64,000 bases of DNA from Uranotaenia lowii (GCF_029784155.1 NC_073692.1:70816012-70880011); one strand, 5' to 3'; positions 33,285-47,000 are shown, numbered from the stretch's first letter. Notes: generated from the letters alone by a model not told the origin. Made by a program: numbers and translations.

Positions 33285-36200
33285 GAGTTTTGATCAAGCT
33301 TGCGAATTTTGATTTTTTTTGCCCGAGTCGAGTTTTTCTTTGACTCCATCCTTATGCTGCCTGAGTTGGGTAGAGAATCCGCTCAAGCTAACCCGGACAG
33401 AGCCGAGTCAAATAAAATCACCACTCTTGGCTCTCTTGCTCAAGATCAACTCCCTACTCAACCGAGTGGTGAGTTTAGCAGACTCGCAAGGAGCTTGAGT
33501 CTGATGGGAAAAAAATCCGTAGAGTAAAAATAAAATCCGCTCACAGGTAGGCTGATTTTAAATCCTTGAGTCGGGAAGAGTCTCTTGGTTTTGACTCGCT
33601 GGAGTATTTTATTTTGACTCGCTTGAGTATTTTTTTTGACTCGCTTGAGTATTTTTGTTTTGACTCCGATTCTTTTCGGCTAGCTTGATTTTTTTTAGAT
33701 TTTGACTCAAGGTTTTTCTGGCTTGCTGGAGTCGTTTGATTTTGACCGGCCTGAGTCGTTTTTTCTACTCGCTTGAGGCGTATGGAGTTTGGATTCTGAC
33801 TCGGCTCGTTGTTCGTGTGGAGTGCACTGGTGTGGTAGAGATGATTGATTCCTTTACCTGTATTATACAGGCTGTATATACCGGGACAAGCGTCGGGTGT
33901 CTGGTTTGAACCAAATTTGTTCTATTTGCGCTGTTTGCTTGCGTCGCTGATTGTAGTGCGCTATATAAATTACAAGAAAGTTTTTAATTTCTATCTGTAA
34001 ATATAATTCATTTAGAAATTGTTTTGAAAAATGACGGCATAAGCCAATTAAACTTGTAATCATACAAGAAACAATACGTTTAATTGAGTTATTATTCATT
34101 ATGGTCCATTTTTAAATTTTCAAAACTACTTAACATTTTTATTGATCATTGCGAAATTGCGTTTTGAAATTCTAAAATTGTAATTCAAATTCAAAAATTT
34201 TAAATTTGACATTTTTAATACAAATTTATTACAATTTTATTATTTATATTAAAATTTTTGAAATTCGTAACTCAGGGTTGAAAATGAGCCCTCAAAATTT
34301 ACAATTCCTTAATCGAAATTCAAACTTCAATTATCAAAATTCAAAATTAAACTTCAAAATTTTAAATTCGAAACTCAAAACTCAACCTAAAAAATGCAAA
34401 ATTAGAAATTTCAGATAGCAGATTTCAGAAATCAAAATTATAAATCAAAAACACAACATTTGAAATTTAACATTCAAAATTCCATATCAAAAATTTTGAA
34501 TTCATAGTTTAAAATGAAAAATCTTAAATTTTAAAATCAAAATCCAATTTAAAAATCAATTTTAAAAATTTAAAATTTAAGATTGCCAATTCTAAATTCA
34601 ATTCCAAATTCCAAATTCTAATTTCAAAATTCAATAAACAAAATACAAAACAATTCAAAATTTTAAATATAAAGTTTAAATTTGAAATTCAAATTTCCAA
34701 ATTTTTAATTCTTAATTCGTAATGCTCAACTAAAATTTCCAAATGCAAAATTCTAGATCAAAAATTTAAAATTTACAATTCAATGAAATATTCTGAGTTA
34801 TTAATTCTGTATTTCGAATGATGAATTGTGGAATTGAAATTTTGCATTACTTTCGAACATTTATTGGATATTATTCATGATCTTGAAGTGCAAATGATGT
34901 TGTAGTACAGTAGTTTTCTGATTTAATAACGGTCGAAAAAAATTTCACCGTGAATATAACGAATCCGTGAATTTGGCGAAACGAAAAATTCAGGTGGAAA
35001 AAAGTATTTTTATTGTCTTTAATCAATAATTTATAATATTTTCAGTGGTGAAAAGGTTTTGTATCAATAAATTTTGATCATAAGATGTAATGTAAGATTA
35101 CTTAACACAAAGGATCGATTTTAGTTCAAATTATTCATCTTTTTAGCAATTTTAAGATATTTTCTTGAAAAAAAAAACATGTTGAATATCAATTTTATAG
35201 TCTTCATCTAATTAAAGTGAATTATTAAGTTTTTATGGAAATTTAACAGTCAATATCTCTTATGTCAATTTTGAAAAAGAGTTCAACGAAAAATGCATCA
35301 AAAAAATTCTTCTGCAAATTTCAATTTTTTTTATTTTTATTTTCACACCTTTGATTAACTAAAAAGTTTACCTTTTCGAAAAACATTTTGAATTTTACTT
35401 AATCCTTTGTTTTTCATATGAATTTGAAAAAAATAACTAAGGTCCTGGAAATGGTTTCTGAACGATTTCTCAAAAAGCGTGAAAAAATCAAAACAAAAAC
35501 CGTGAAAAAATCGAGCGTGAATTTGGCGAGTATTGATAAAATCGAACAGTGATAAAATTGAAAAAACTATGACTGTAATTATTGAATTTGGAATATGTTA
35601 TTTTGAATTTTCAATAAAGAATTTCGATTGTAAATTTCGTATTTTGGAAAACGAATTATGAATGTTAAATATAAAATTTTGAATGTTGAATTTTGAATAT
35701 AACATTTTTAATGTTAAATTTAAATTATTGAATTTTGAAAGTTTTGAATTTCAGTACTTAAATTTGATTTTTGAATTTCTTAGTTTGGATTTTGAATTTT
35801 AAATTTAAGATTTTGATTGATTAATTTCAAATATTGTGTTTTCAATTTCTAATTTAAATTTTTGAATTATATTTTTTGCATTATAATTTTGAATTTTCAA
35901 TCTGGAATTTATAATTATGCATTTTGTAGGTTTAATTTTGAAATTTGAATTTCGAATTTTGCATTTTAAATTTTGGTTTTGAATTTTTTTCAGGAATATT
36001 GAATTTATAATTTGAAAATTTGATGGCTGAAGTTTGAATTTTTAATATGGAATTTGGAATTGGGAATTTTGCATTTTGAATGCTTATTTTTGACTTTAAA
36101 TTATGAATTTTAAAATTTTAATTGTCAATCTTAAATTTGTATTAAACATATCAAATTTTGAATTTTTTAAAGTGAATTCTTTATTTCGAGTTAAAGTTTT

Positions 36201-37030
36201 AAAATTTCAAACGCAATGATCAATAAAAATGTTAAGTAGTTTTGAAAATTTAAAAATGGACCATAATGAATAATAACTCAATTAAACGTATTGTTTCTTG
36301 TTTGATTACAAGTTTAATTGGCTTATGCCGTCATTTTTCAAAACAATTTCTAAATGAATTGCCTGTATAATACAGGTAAAGGAATCAATCATCTCTACCA
36401 CACCAGTGCACTCCACACGAACGACGAGCCGAGCCAGAATCCAAACTCCATACGCCTCAAGCGAGTAGAAAAAACGACTCAGGCCGGTCAAAATCAAACG
36501 ACTCCAGCAAGCCAGAAAAACCTTGAGTCAAAATCTAAAAAAAATCAAGCTAGCCGAAAAGAATCGGAGTCAAAACAAAAATACTCAAGCGAGTCAAAAA
36601 AAATACTCAAGCGAGTCAAAATAAAATACTCCAGCGAGTCAAAACCAAGAGACTCTTCCCGACTCAAGGATTTAAAATCAGCCTACCTGTGAGCAGATTT
36701 TATTTTTACTCTACGGATTTTTTTTCTCATAAGACTCAGGCTCCTTGCTAGTCTGCTCAACTCACCACCGAAGAAAAAATCATACGTGCTGTGCTGAGCA
36801 GATTTTTTAGTCATCTAATTTGACTCTACTCACCACTTGAGCGATTTTTTTTCGGAGCGAGTATGCGGTGCTTGGTGAGTAAGGTTCAAAAAGGAATCTT
36901 GATTTTATTTTACTCTCGCTCAGCCTGGGGTGGATTTTTTTTCTGTTCCGCCTCACACTCACGTTCGTTTGAGCCGATTTTTACTCGTTGAGTTGATTTT
37001 TTGCAAGCTTGGTTTTGATACGGATAAAAA
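33285..37030. mobile_element. Foldback element, 3.7 kb, with GACTCGCTTGAGTATTTT subrepeats
   Basis: The outer ends share TTTTGAT..CAAGCTTGC in inverted orientation (33291-33303 and 37003-37018). The left arm 33500-34165 and right arm 36200-36720 are near-perfect inverted copies, including GACTCGCTTGAGTATTTT repeated in tandem and TTATTATTCATTATGGTCC. The 2-kb centre (34165-36200) is a low-complexity AT sequence made of AAATTCAAAATTT-like words, itself roughly mirror-symmetric. There are no credible ORFs. Structure resembles Drosophila FB elements; assignment to a family is inference. Confidence 0.85.
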
Positions 37031-37825
37031 ATCAAACCATCCGAGTGTCACTGTAATCGACTACCTTCAACCAACACACGTTTTTCACGAATAGCTTGTC
37101 TGTCTCTCTTCTATGTAACACACCACATAGCGTGATGTTATGCGTGTTCTGCCGTGAACATAGAGGAATACAAATTTGACATGTCACAAAGCTCGCCTTG
37201 GTTTGGCTACAACGAAAAAAAAAGCTTCCCCACGATTTCGACGACAGCTACCAGCGAACTACTACCCTACAATTTGGAGCACATCTTCGTCGAATTTCTG
37301 CTGACTGAATGGCAAACCCGGTTGGTCGCTTCTCTTTGCAACTACTGCTGTTCGGCTCCGATGGTTGAAAAGATCCATAAAAGTTCGTTCTCACTTTTGT
37401 GGGAGATTTTGTAGAATTTTCTCGGACTCTCCGACGTGGAAAAACACCTTCTCTCGGTTTTTTCCTTTAACATTAGACCAAACGATGAAAATGAGTCAGG
37501 GTTGTAAGTTGTTATAAAAGTTCTCTCTCAGTTTCCCTCAATAACATGAATAAAATTCACACGTTTTCGTTGGAGTGGAAGATTTAAAAATATTCCACAG
37601 AATTAAAAAAGAAAAACAGAAAAAATGTAATTTTGAAAATTCACCTTTTTTCAATTTTTCAGCATAAAAAATGAATTTCTTAATTGTCTTGAATTTTGTT
37701 TGAGACAATTTATCCCAATGTGATCTAATGAACTAAAACCACTAAAACCCTGATCCAACAGATGAAAAGTTATCCACTCATCAGCCTTTCGTGAACGTTG
37801 CTCGAAATTTCGCTCATGAATGTAT
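37031..37825. other. Intergenic DNA, no recognised gene
   Basis: An 86-codon plus-strand frame (37154-37414) is less AT-biased than average, but no domain is recognised and no splice context is clear. The rest is AT-rich. Confidence 0.3.
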
Positions 37826-38233
37826 GGGACCATTCAAATATTACGTAACGCTTTTAGGGGGAGGTGGGGGTAAAGCAACTTGTTACGCTTTGTGGATTTT
37901 TCTTAGATATTAGGTGGTATGAATAAGAAAATAGCAATTGCTTCGATAGCTTTTACTTAGCTCGAACTTTAGAATGGCAAAATTTGAAAGCATTTGCTCA
38001 AATAGATATGAAAAAGCAGAGTAGAACATTTACTTTCAACCAGCTCCGGATAAAAAATATGCATGCCATTCGGAGTATTTGACTCACAAAACTGCTCGAA
38101 AATAGCAAAAGCAATTACTAGAGCTTTATTCATATCAGCCATTCTTAGACGAATGTGTTACTTAGGGGGAAGGAGGGGGGGGGGGGGATAAAAAAATGCT
38201 CGAAAATTGCGTTACGTTATTTTTGAACGGCCC
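37826..38233. mobile_element. MITE with TTCAAATATTACGTAACGC ends
   Basis: The left end, GGGACCATTCAAATATTACG then TAACGC, is inverted at the right end (GCGTTACGTTATTTTTGAAC then GGCCCC) with a few changes. TAT flanks both sides. A second, inner inverted pair (ATGAATAAGAAAATAGCAAT and its reverse) occurs near 37918 and 38100-38140. A G-rich run lies near 38176. Confidence 0.75.
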
Positions 38234-40345
38234 CTATTACATACCAGCAGTGTGTTTTGTTCCCAAAACGAAAACGTAAAATAACTCCTCCTTGGACGTC
38301 GCATTCGATTCAATGAAAGATTAATATTTCTATACACACCGATAAGAATACCCCAACAGAAGCTTTTCGAAATGAATGGAAACATACCAACACACCATGC
38401 ATTGGCATCGGCAGAGAAAAATATGACGTGCACTCTTAAAATAAGTTGAGCAATGTTGTTGATTGTTGGGGAGCAGCTCGGTTTTCGCACATCGTCAACG
38501 AATCTAACCTGACGAAGGCAACTGTTGTCGTCGTTGGGATGAAATGGAACGGAGCAGAAAAAAAAAGATCGGTGCCAAAAAGACGTGAGCACCCGATTTC
38601 GGAAAAACATGAACGCGTTACAGAAAGGAAAAGCTATGGGTGAGCTGCCTGCCGTTGATGAAGATTTGTGTCGTATTTTCATTCATTGTTTCTTTGGTGC
38701 ATTGTTTTTCTTTTTTTGTTATTGCTTTGCCTTCAAAGGTGGGGTGGTGGCAATCAATGTTAATTTGACGAAGGATGCTCGAAAGGAAAATCAGGATTTA
38801 AGTTATGATTACAAAACATGTACATATGTAGCATATATTGTGGATTTAGACCTTTAAGTTTACATTTCAAATATGTCGATTCCTGGTGGATGTTCAAAAT
38901 AAATCACTTTGAGGAATCGTTTCAATGAAAAAAAGCACAAACAAAGTAAGAGATTAAGGATAAAAATTGCAATCAATAAAAATTTTTAGGCAATTTTGAG
39001 GGGATCACCAGAATATTAAAAAAGAGATTGCAAAATTTCAATGCCAATCGGAGCTACCTGTATGCCGAAAATGCGCGGAAATGTGCATTGCGCCAAAGAT
39101 AATTTGTTTGCTCTTCTGTCACTGGCATAAAGACTCGAGTTCTCGGTCAAAATGATGCAGGATCGCTACATACAAACATTCAAGCAAATCAAGAAAAATA
39201 TTTTATGGCATTTTCATCCTATCCCAGAAACAAGAAAATTTAAAAAAAATAGCCGTTGTCGGTGAAAATCGAACTCAAGACAATTTTCTACCCTCATTAT
39301 TCCAACCCGATAGCTTAACCAGTATACCACCTGAGACAGATGGAGAACAAGGGTGAATTGTCATAGGGTTCCTCCACGGTTCATCGTAGAAAAAAAAAAC
39401 GCACAGTGTCTGGCGTTTGGCCGGGGGTGTCCCAGTACGATGGGACAGAAAATCGGAAACGAGAAACTTTTTTTTTGCTTTCCTACTGCCTGTTTACATA
39501 CACACGCACATCCGGACAGCTTGTTTGCCGGTAGTTTGAAACAAGGAAATGTTTTTTTTCTGTAGTTTTCCTTATACCGCCTCACATAAGCACGCACAGC
39601 ATTGACCGAGGACATCAATTCATTCATTCATTTTTTCCATCCTCCTTCATTTTTTTTTTTTTTGGAGAAGGAGGGACATGAAAACGTTTTTATTTTGTTT
39701 CCTCCAGTCATACGCAATGCGGGTGTGCTGGGAGGTTAATGCCGACGGTCTCAAATTGAATCATCGCCGCTGGCGTTCACATCTAATGCCAATGGCGTTG
39801 AAATATAGAGATCTCATGATTGGATCAAAGGCTGAATTTTTGGTGTAGTTATGCACAAAAGAAAATGTTGCATTTTTTTTTAGTGCCGACACTTTTTATT
39901 ATTGAAAAAAAAAAATCATCCATAAGGAATTCGGATTTGGAAGCTTTTCATTATGGTGAAAAAGATCATGGAGTGGTATGTCGCGAATAATGTCTAAATC
40001 ATGAGTGCCAGGATTGCGGACCATAAAAGTTTTTCTTCGTGAAAATTTCACATACTGGAACGCTCTAATGGTCTGTTGTGTACATTGACGGGTCACAAAA
40101 AGGTTAAGAGGACGGGTCACATGGGTTTGGACTAGTTTAAACTTTAAATTAATTTAAACTGATCCGTTATCTTCAAAATAAGGCTTAGATACTTAAGAAG
40201 ATTGCTGCCACCTGACCATGACTTAGACTTAAACGTTGTTTGCTGCATACCACTTCAAGGCCTGTTCCTCCGTTATCGAAAGCTGCCGAATCCGAATGCG
40301 CTATGGACGAAGTTTTGTTAAAGATCAAGGTACTGGCTTTTCTGG
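38234..40345. other. Intergenic DNA, no supported gene
   Basis: The 156-aa minus frame at 38212-38682 and others lack protein-like composition or splice context and were not called. A tRNA-like fragment lies at 39256-39336. Homopolymer and short simple runs are common. Confidence 0.35.
39256..39336 (-). mobile_element. tRNA-like SINE remnant
   Basis: Read on the minus strand: an A-box-like GGTGGTATACTGGTTAAGC, then ATCGGG, and a B-box-like CTTGAGTTCGATTTTCACCG. The arms do not close into a tRNA cloverleaf, so a tRNA-derived SINE is more likely than a gene. Confidence 0.5.
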
Positions 40346-41340
40346 TTGATGCTTTTCGGTGAATTTGAAATCAAATAAAAACAATTATTTCGATGTTTCG
40401 GCCTACTACTTTCAGCCATCCTCAGAAAACTATATTGAAGTACAAAAACTCAAATTAATACAAAAAATTCTTCACAATACTCCATCACAATATCACTGCT
40501 CTTTTGCACTTACGATTTATCAAATTTAAATCGCTTCTAGCAGCTGGTGTCTATCGTTCCCGGTGTCGTCTTGATGTTGGTTGCTGTCGTCGTGTTCAGT
40601 GACGTCGTTTTTGAATCCGTCGTTTTAGTTGCGAATTGTGGTGTCTCTTAGTTTTTTTAATAATAGAGCTATGCATTTTAGAAATTTCAATCGAATCTTG
40701 CTTGATGTTTACTGTTCTTCCTTTTTTAAATTTTATGTGTAGTGTTTCAGCTGTTTTTCGTTTTCCTTCTTGGTTTACACTTTCTAAAGTATATGCTTTG
40801 TCGAAGTTAAACTTACGGTTCTGTTCTATGGCATGTTGTGTCAGTACCGTGGCTCTGGTGTTTTGTTTGAGACTTGTTTTATGATTTTTAATACTTTTTT
40901 TTCCGGAGTTGGAGATGTTTGTCCACAGTATTCTTTCTCGCATTCACAAGGAATTGAATATACCACATTTATTTGTTTTAATTTTGGAATTTAATTTTTC
41001 GTTTTTGTGAATAAACAGGTTTTAATTTTGTTGATTGCCAGGATGCTTTTGTTGATTGCCGAGGATGCCATGATTTTTCAGCACTCTACTAACTTTTTCG
41101 CTCAATCCATGAATGTATGTTAGTGAGACGGATTTTCCTAAATTTTCCGTAGTGCTGTTGCTTAGCGAGTTTTAAATAGCATCTACCCTCTTTTTCAAAA
41201 CATATATGACAAATTCATCTGGGTAGTTTTTAAATTAAGTGTTTTTCTAATTTTATTGATACTCATTTCACGTTTACGCTGGAAAAAGAAACTGAAGACT
41301 CGTTGCGTTTCTTGGATCTCAAACTTTCTTGGTGTCAGGG
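40346..41340 (-). mobile_element. Penelope-like element, C-terminal GIY-YIG half
   Basis: On the minus strand, broken frames read LTYIHGLSEKVSRVLKNHGI, then VVYSIPCECEKEYCGQTS (the GIY-YIG nuclease start), then TQHAIEQNRKFNFDKAYTLE, and the C-terminal region ending near 40596. The 3' tail TTCTGAGGATGGCTGAAAG..GGCCGAAACATCG at 40435-40390 is typical of Penelope-like elements. The reverse transcriptase part is missing and the frame is disrupted near 40935-41040. Confidence 0.82.
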
Positions 41341-41696
41341 AAAATTGAGAAAACCTGGTACCGTAAACTGGGGGAACTTCGATCACTTTCACCAATCATT
41401 TTTGAATATTTTGGAAGGGGTTGCTTTTTCGTAACACCTGAAAGTCTTAAAACACTTACTGAGATGAGGAGTATAAAACTTAATCATTGGTTGCAGTAAA
41501 TTCAAACGACATTGGTGATTCTAATTAAATGTTTGTTTCAAAACCAGATTTCGAGTTTCAGGGTAAGTTTGATCACTATGGTTTTTACGTATCTCAACTT
41601 CTTCAAAATTATTGTTAAGATGTCATGTAGCACAGAAGGCATAAACATTAATAACAGTAATTTTTGTTTGGACTAAACTGATTTTTCAACGTTTTT
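41341..41696. other. Noncoding DNA before the assembly gap
   Basis: TACCGTAAACTGGGGGAACT at 41360-41379 resembles the terminal repeat of a mosquito MITE, and its partner may be lost in the gap. Nothing else was seen. Confidence 0.35.
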
Positions 41697-42196
41697 NNNN
41701 NNNNNNNNNNNNNNNNNNNNNNNNNNNNNNNNNNNNNNNNNNNNNNNNNNNNNNNNNNNNNNNNNNNNNNNNNNNNNNNNNNNNNNNNNNNNNNNNNNNN
41801 NNNNNNNNNNNNNNNNNNNNNNNNNNNNNNNNNNNNNNNNNNNNNNNNNNNNNNNNNNNNNNNNNNNNNNNNNNNNNNNNNNNNNNNNNNNNNNNNNNNN
41901 NNNNNNNNNNNNNNNNNNNNNNNNNNNNNNNNNNNNNNNNNNNNNNNNNNNNNNNNNNNNNNNNNNNNNNNNNNNNNNNNNNNNNNNNNNNNNNNNNNNN
42001 NNNNNNNNNNNNNNNNNNNNNNNNNNNNNNNNNNNNNNNNNNNNNNNNNNNNNNNNNNNNNNNNNNNNNNNNNNNNNNNNNNNNNNNNNNNNNNNNNNNN
42101 NNNNNNNNNNNNNNNNNNNNNNNNNNNNNNNNNNNNNNNNNNNNNNNNNNNNNNNNNNNNNNNNNNNNNNNNNNNNNNNNNNNNNNNNNNNNNNNN
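41697..42196. other. Assembly gap (500 N)
   Basis: There are exactly 500 N characters, the usual arbitrary size for a gap of unknown length. Frames reported through it are artefacts. Confidence 0.99.
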
Positions 42197-43692
42197 AGTT
42201 CCGTCGTCACGTCCATAATATATCCGTGTAATATGTGCATAATTGAGTGCAACATTAGAAACATCCATGTGGAACTTAGTTACCAAAAACATTTTATCTA
42301 AGAATTAAGGATTTTGCCTACTCATATTAAATCTAAAAACTCCTGACAACATATAGAGAAATAAGGCACATCCCCTCCTTTTTCTTTTCCGTCACGATAG
42401 TTGAAAAAATTATTAAAAGGCACTGGGTAGATACTTAGATTGAAGAACTATGCAGAAATACCATGGCAAAGTAAAAATAAGAAATAAATTAAATTTTCTT
42501 TTGCGCCATAAGAGCCGGGTAAAAAAGGGCGAGAATAAATGTGTATTTCCATAGTTGTTCTCTAGATTGATTTTTTTTTTCTTTCCTTGGGTGCTTTCAG
42601 GTCACTTTTCACTGCTGGCTGGGTCAGAAAAATATCTTTACATCGAGGATGGTAGAAAACGGCTGACGAATAGGGGGCGTGAGGCGAGGGAAAGTAAACT
42701 CATTTAAATTCAATCGAGAAATTTTTAATTTGCTTATTATTAGCATTTCTTTCCGGGTTGTTTTTCACGTAGTTGGTACACATCGGTTCGGCGAGAAGAC
42801 GCTTTGAAGCGGCGAAAATGGATGTTTCATCGCTTTTGTTTTTGACGAAAATAAAAACGAGGGTGGAACGAAAAATTGATGAAAGAAAAAAGCGAAATGG
42901 AATTTGTTCAATCAATTTCGGTCGGGACCAAATGTTCCATCGGCTCGACAAAACAAGAAGACGAGGGATTTTCGGTCAAATGCGGTCCACAAAATGGGGT
43001 TCAGTTGGCATTCATCAATTCGGATGCATTGCAATTTTAAGTAGAATGACGATATGAAGAGCCCCTGTTGTCCCGTCTGAAAAAAATATAATGAATATCA
43101 AACATGGCAACAAGAGAGCTTAATAATGAGTGATTTAGAAAACAAGAATTTAAAAAATATCAAATAAGGCATAGAGATAACACGCAAAATATATTTAAAC
43201 AACTGACATTTTGTTCTAAAACAGCTCAATATGAGTGAAGAACGAAAATCATCTCTTTAACGAAAGAGATGTGTTTCTTCATGGATAAAATTTCAATAAC
43301 ATTTAATTTTCTTCCAATTTTCATTCCTAACCCCACGTTCTCTAGGAGTCTCTCAAGCCTCGTTATTAACAAGGGACCGAAATCAAAAATGCAAATTTAA
43401 CTTCATCACTTCCGTTCACTTTTCTCTAGCTTGGCATCGGAATTCCAAACGATGACTGTATGAACGGCAAACCCAGCTGCAGGTGACACATCTCATGATT
43501 TGAAGACTACAATTTGTCCCATGCACATTGCCTGCTTCCGGATGTATATATTAACTGATTTTTTTTTTTTGAAATTTTTAGATGTTTATTTGTTGTTATT
43601 TCACAGCTTTTTGATACAACCCTTTTTGGATCTTACTTCTCATGTTTTTTTTATAATTATTTGAAAAAAAAAGAAATGAAAATTTCACTTCG
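42197..43692. other. Intergenic DNA, no supported gene
   Basis: The overlapping short frames at 42700-43057 are not recognised. AT-rich overall. Confidence 0.3.
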
Positions 43693-43859
43693 TTATACTT
43701 GCTTCCCATCATCAGTTTCTGCTTTCCCAAAGGCATAATTTTCAAAAGTCAAAGTTAAAGGTTCTGCACTTCGATCGTCCCTTTTCATGTCGGACTGAAG
43801 CCGTAGAGAGTTGGTTCGGATTGAAAAACCCCTCCCCGATGTGGCAGAAGATGAAGTTC
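43693..43859 (-). CDS. Possible terminal exon of an unidentified gene
   Basis: On the minus strand a good polypyrimidine acceptor (CACTCCACTCCCGTCTTCAG) precedes a 55-codon frame beginning GTSSSATSGRGFSIRTNSLR. It continues with QSDMKRDDRSAEPLTLTFEN and ends KAETDDGKQV before TAA at 43693. Composition is protein-like (charged, few Phe/Ile) compared with surrounding noise, and the acceptor phase would need one base from the preceding exon. No upstream exon was identified, so this is a weak call. Confidence 0.22.
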
Positions 43860-44032
43860 CTGAAGACGGGAGTGGAGTGAAAATCACATCCAGAATAAAT
43901 TACATTCGTCAATGTCAACGAGAGATGAAGTAATTTCTTCCAGCCCAGACCCACCCATTTCTTTCTTTCAATCCAATCAGATGTTAATTTTTCTTTCCCT
44001 GTAAACTATTCCTCGTGAGAGCAGTGCTTTTT

Positions 44033-47000
44033 ATCATTTTGTCATTTTTGTCATTTTTGTCATTTTTGTCATTTTTGTCATTTATGTCATTTTTGTCATT
44101 TTTGTCATTTTTGTCATTTTTGTCATTTTTGTCATTTTTGTCATTTTTGTCATTTTTGTCATTTTTGTCATTTTTGTCATTTTTGTCATTTTTGTCATTT
44201 TTGTCATTTTTGTCATTTTTGTCATTTTTGTCATTTTTGTCATTTTTGTCATTTTTGTCATTTTTGTCATTTTTGTCATTTTTGTCATTTTTGTCATTTT
44301 TGTCATTTTTGTCATTTTTGTCATTTTTGTCATTTTTGTCATTTTTGTCATTTTTGTCATTTTTGTCATTTTTGTCATTTTTGTCATTTTTGTCATTTTT
44401 GTCATTTTTGTCATTTTTGTCATTTTTGTCATTTTTGTCATTTTTGGCATTTTTGTCATTTTTGTCATTTTTGTCATTTTTGTCATTTTTGTCATTTTTG
44501 TCATTTTTGTCATTTTTGTCATTTTTGTCATTTTTGTCATTTTTGTCATTTTTGTCATTTTTGTCATTTTTGTCATTTTTGTCATTTTTGTCATTTTTGT
44601 CATTTTTGTCATTTTTGTCATTTTTGTCATTTTTGTCATTTTTGTCATTTTTGTCATTTTTGTCATTTTTGTCATTTTTGTCATTTTTGTCATTTTTGTC
44701 ATTTTTGTCATTTTTGTCATTTTTGTCATTTTTGTCATTTTTGTCATTTTTGTCATTTTTGTCATTTTTGTCATTTTTGTCATTTTTGTCATTTTTGTCA
44801 TTTTTGTCATTTTTGTCATTTTTGTCATTTTTGTCATTTTTGTCATTTTTGTCATTTTTGTCATTTTTGTCATTTTTGTCATTTTTGTCATTTTTGTCAT
44901 TTTTGTCATTTTTGTCATTTTTGTCATTTTTGTCATTTTTGTCATTTTTGTCATTTTTGTCATTTTTGTCATTTTTGTCATTTTTGTCATTTTTGTCATT
45001 TTTGTCATTTTTGTCATTTTTGTCATTTTTGTCATTTTTGTCATTTTTGTCATTTTTGTCATTTTTGTCATTTTTGTCATTTTTGTCATTTTTGTCATTT
45101 TTGTCATTTCTGTCATTTTTGTCATTTTTGTCATTTTTGTCATTTTTGTCATTTTTGTCATTTTTGTCATTTTTGTCATTTTTGTCATTTTTGTCATTTT
45201 TGTCATTTTTGTCATTTTTGTCATTTTTGTCATTTTTGTCATTTTTGTCATTTTTGTCATTTTTGTCACTTTTGTCATTTTTGTCATTTTTGTCATTTTT
45301 GCCATTTTTGTCATTTTGGCATTTTTGTCATTTTTGTCATTTTTGACATTTTTGTCATTTTTGTCATTTTTGACATTTTTGTCATTTTTGTCATTTTTGT
45401 CATTTTTGTCATTTTTGTCATTTTTGTCATTTTTGTCATTTTTGTCATTTATGTCATTTATGTCATTTTTGTCATTTTTGTCATTTTTGTCATTTTTGTC
45501 ATTTATGTCATTTATGTTATTTTTGTCATTTTTGTCATTTATGTTATTTTTGTCATTTTTGTCATTTTTGTCATTTTTGTCATTTTTGTCATTTTTGTCA
45601 TTTTTGTCATTTTTGTCATTTTTGTCATTTTTGTCATTTTTGTCATTTTTGTCATTTTTGTCATTTTTGTCATTTTTGTCATTTTTGTCATTTTTGTCAT
45701 TTTTGTCATTTTTGTCATTTTTGTCATTTTTGTCATTTTTGTCATTTTTGTCATTTTTGTCATTTTTGTCATTTTTGTCATTTTTGTCATTTGTGTCATT
45801 TTTGTCATTTTTGTCATTTTTGTCATTTTTGTCATTTTTGTCATTTTTGTCATTTTTGTCATTTTTGTCATTTTTGTCATTTTTGTCATTTTTGTCATTT
45901 TTGTCATTTTTGTCATTTTTGTCATTTTTGTCATTTTTGTCATTTTTGTCATTTTTGTCATTTTTGTCATTTTTGTCATTTTTGTCATTTTTTTCATTTT
46001 TGTCATTTTTGTCATTTTTGTCATTTTTGTCATTTTTGTCATTTTTGTCATTTTTGTCATTTTTGTCATTTTTGTCATTTTTGTCATTTTTGTCATTTTT
46101 GTCATTTTTGTCATTTTTGTCATTTTTGTCATTTTTGTCATTTTTGTCATTTTTGTCATTTTTGTCATTTTTGTCATTTTTGTCATTTTTGTCATTTTTG
46201 TCATTTTTGTCACTTTTGTCATTTTTGTCATTTTTGTCATTTTTGTCATTTTTGTCATTTTTGTCATTTTTGTCATTTTTGTCATTTTTGTCATTTTTGT
46301 CATTTTTGTCATTTTTGTCATTTTTGTCATTTTTGTCATTTTTGTCATTTTTGTCATTTTTGTCATTTTTGTCATTTTTGTCATTTTTGTCATTTTTGTC
46401 ATTTTTGTCATTTTTGTCATTTTTGTCATTTTTGTCATTTTTGTCATTTTTGTCATTTTTGTCATTTTTGTCATTTTTGTCATTTTTGTCATTTTTGTCA
46501 TTTTTGTCATTTTTGTCATTTTTGTCATTTTTGTCATTTTTGTCATTTTTGTCATTTTTGTCATTTTTGTCATTTTTGTCATTTTTGTCATTTTTGTCAT
46601 TTTTGTCATTTTTGTTATTTTTGTCATTTTTGTCATTTTTGTCATTTTTGTCATTTTTGTCATTTTTGTCATTTTTGTCATTTTTGTCATTTTTGTCATT
46701 TTTGTCATTTTTGTCATTTTTGTCATTTTTGTCATTTTTGTCATTTTTGTCATTTTTGTCATTTTTGTCATTTTTGTCATTTTTGTCATTTTTGTCATTT
46801 TTGTCATTTTTGGCATTTTTGTCATTTTTGTCATTTTTGTCATTTTTGGCATTTTTGTCATTTTTGTCATTTTTGTCATTTTTGTCATTTTTGTCATTTT
46901 TGTCATTTTTGTCATTTTTGTCATTTTTGTCATTTTTGTCATTTTTGTCATTTTTGTCATTTTTGTCATTTTTGTCATTTTTGTCATTTTTGTCATTTTT

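Noticed and set aside
36354..36692. 112-aa Ser/Lys-rich frame
   Set aside because: It lies in the foldback arm and is made of translated GAGTCAAAA subrepeats.
38212..38682. 156-aa minus-strand frame
   Set aside because: It overlaps the MITE end, has no recognisable domain, and its composition is like random AT-rich sequence.
41648..42292. 214-aa frame
   Set aside because: It runs through the 500-N assembly gap.
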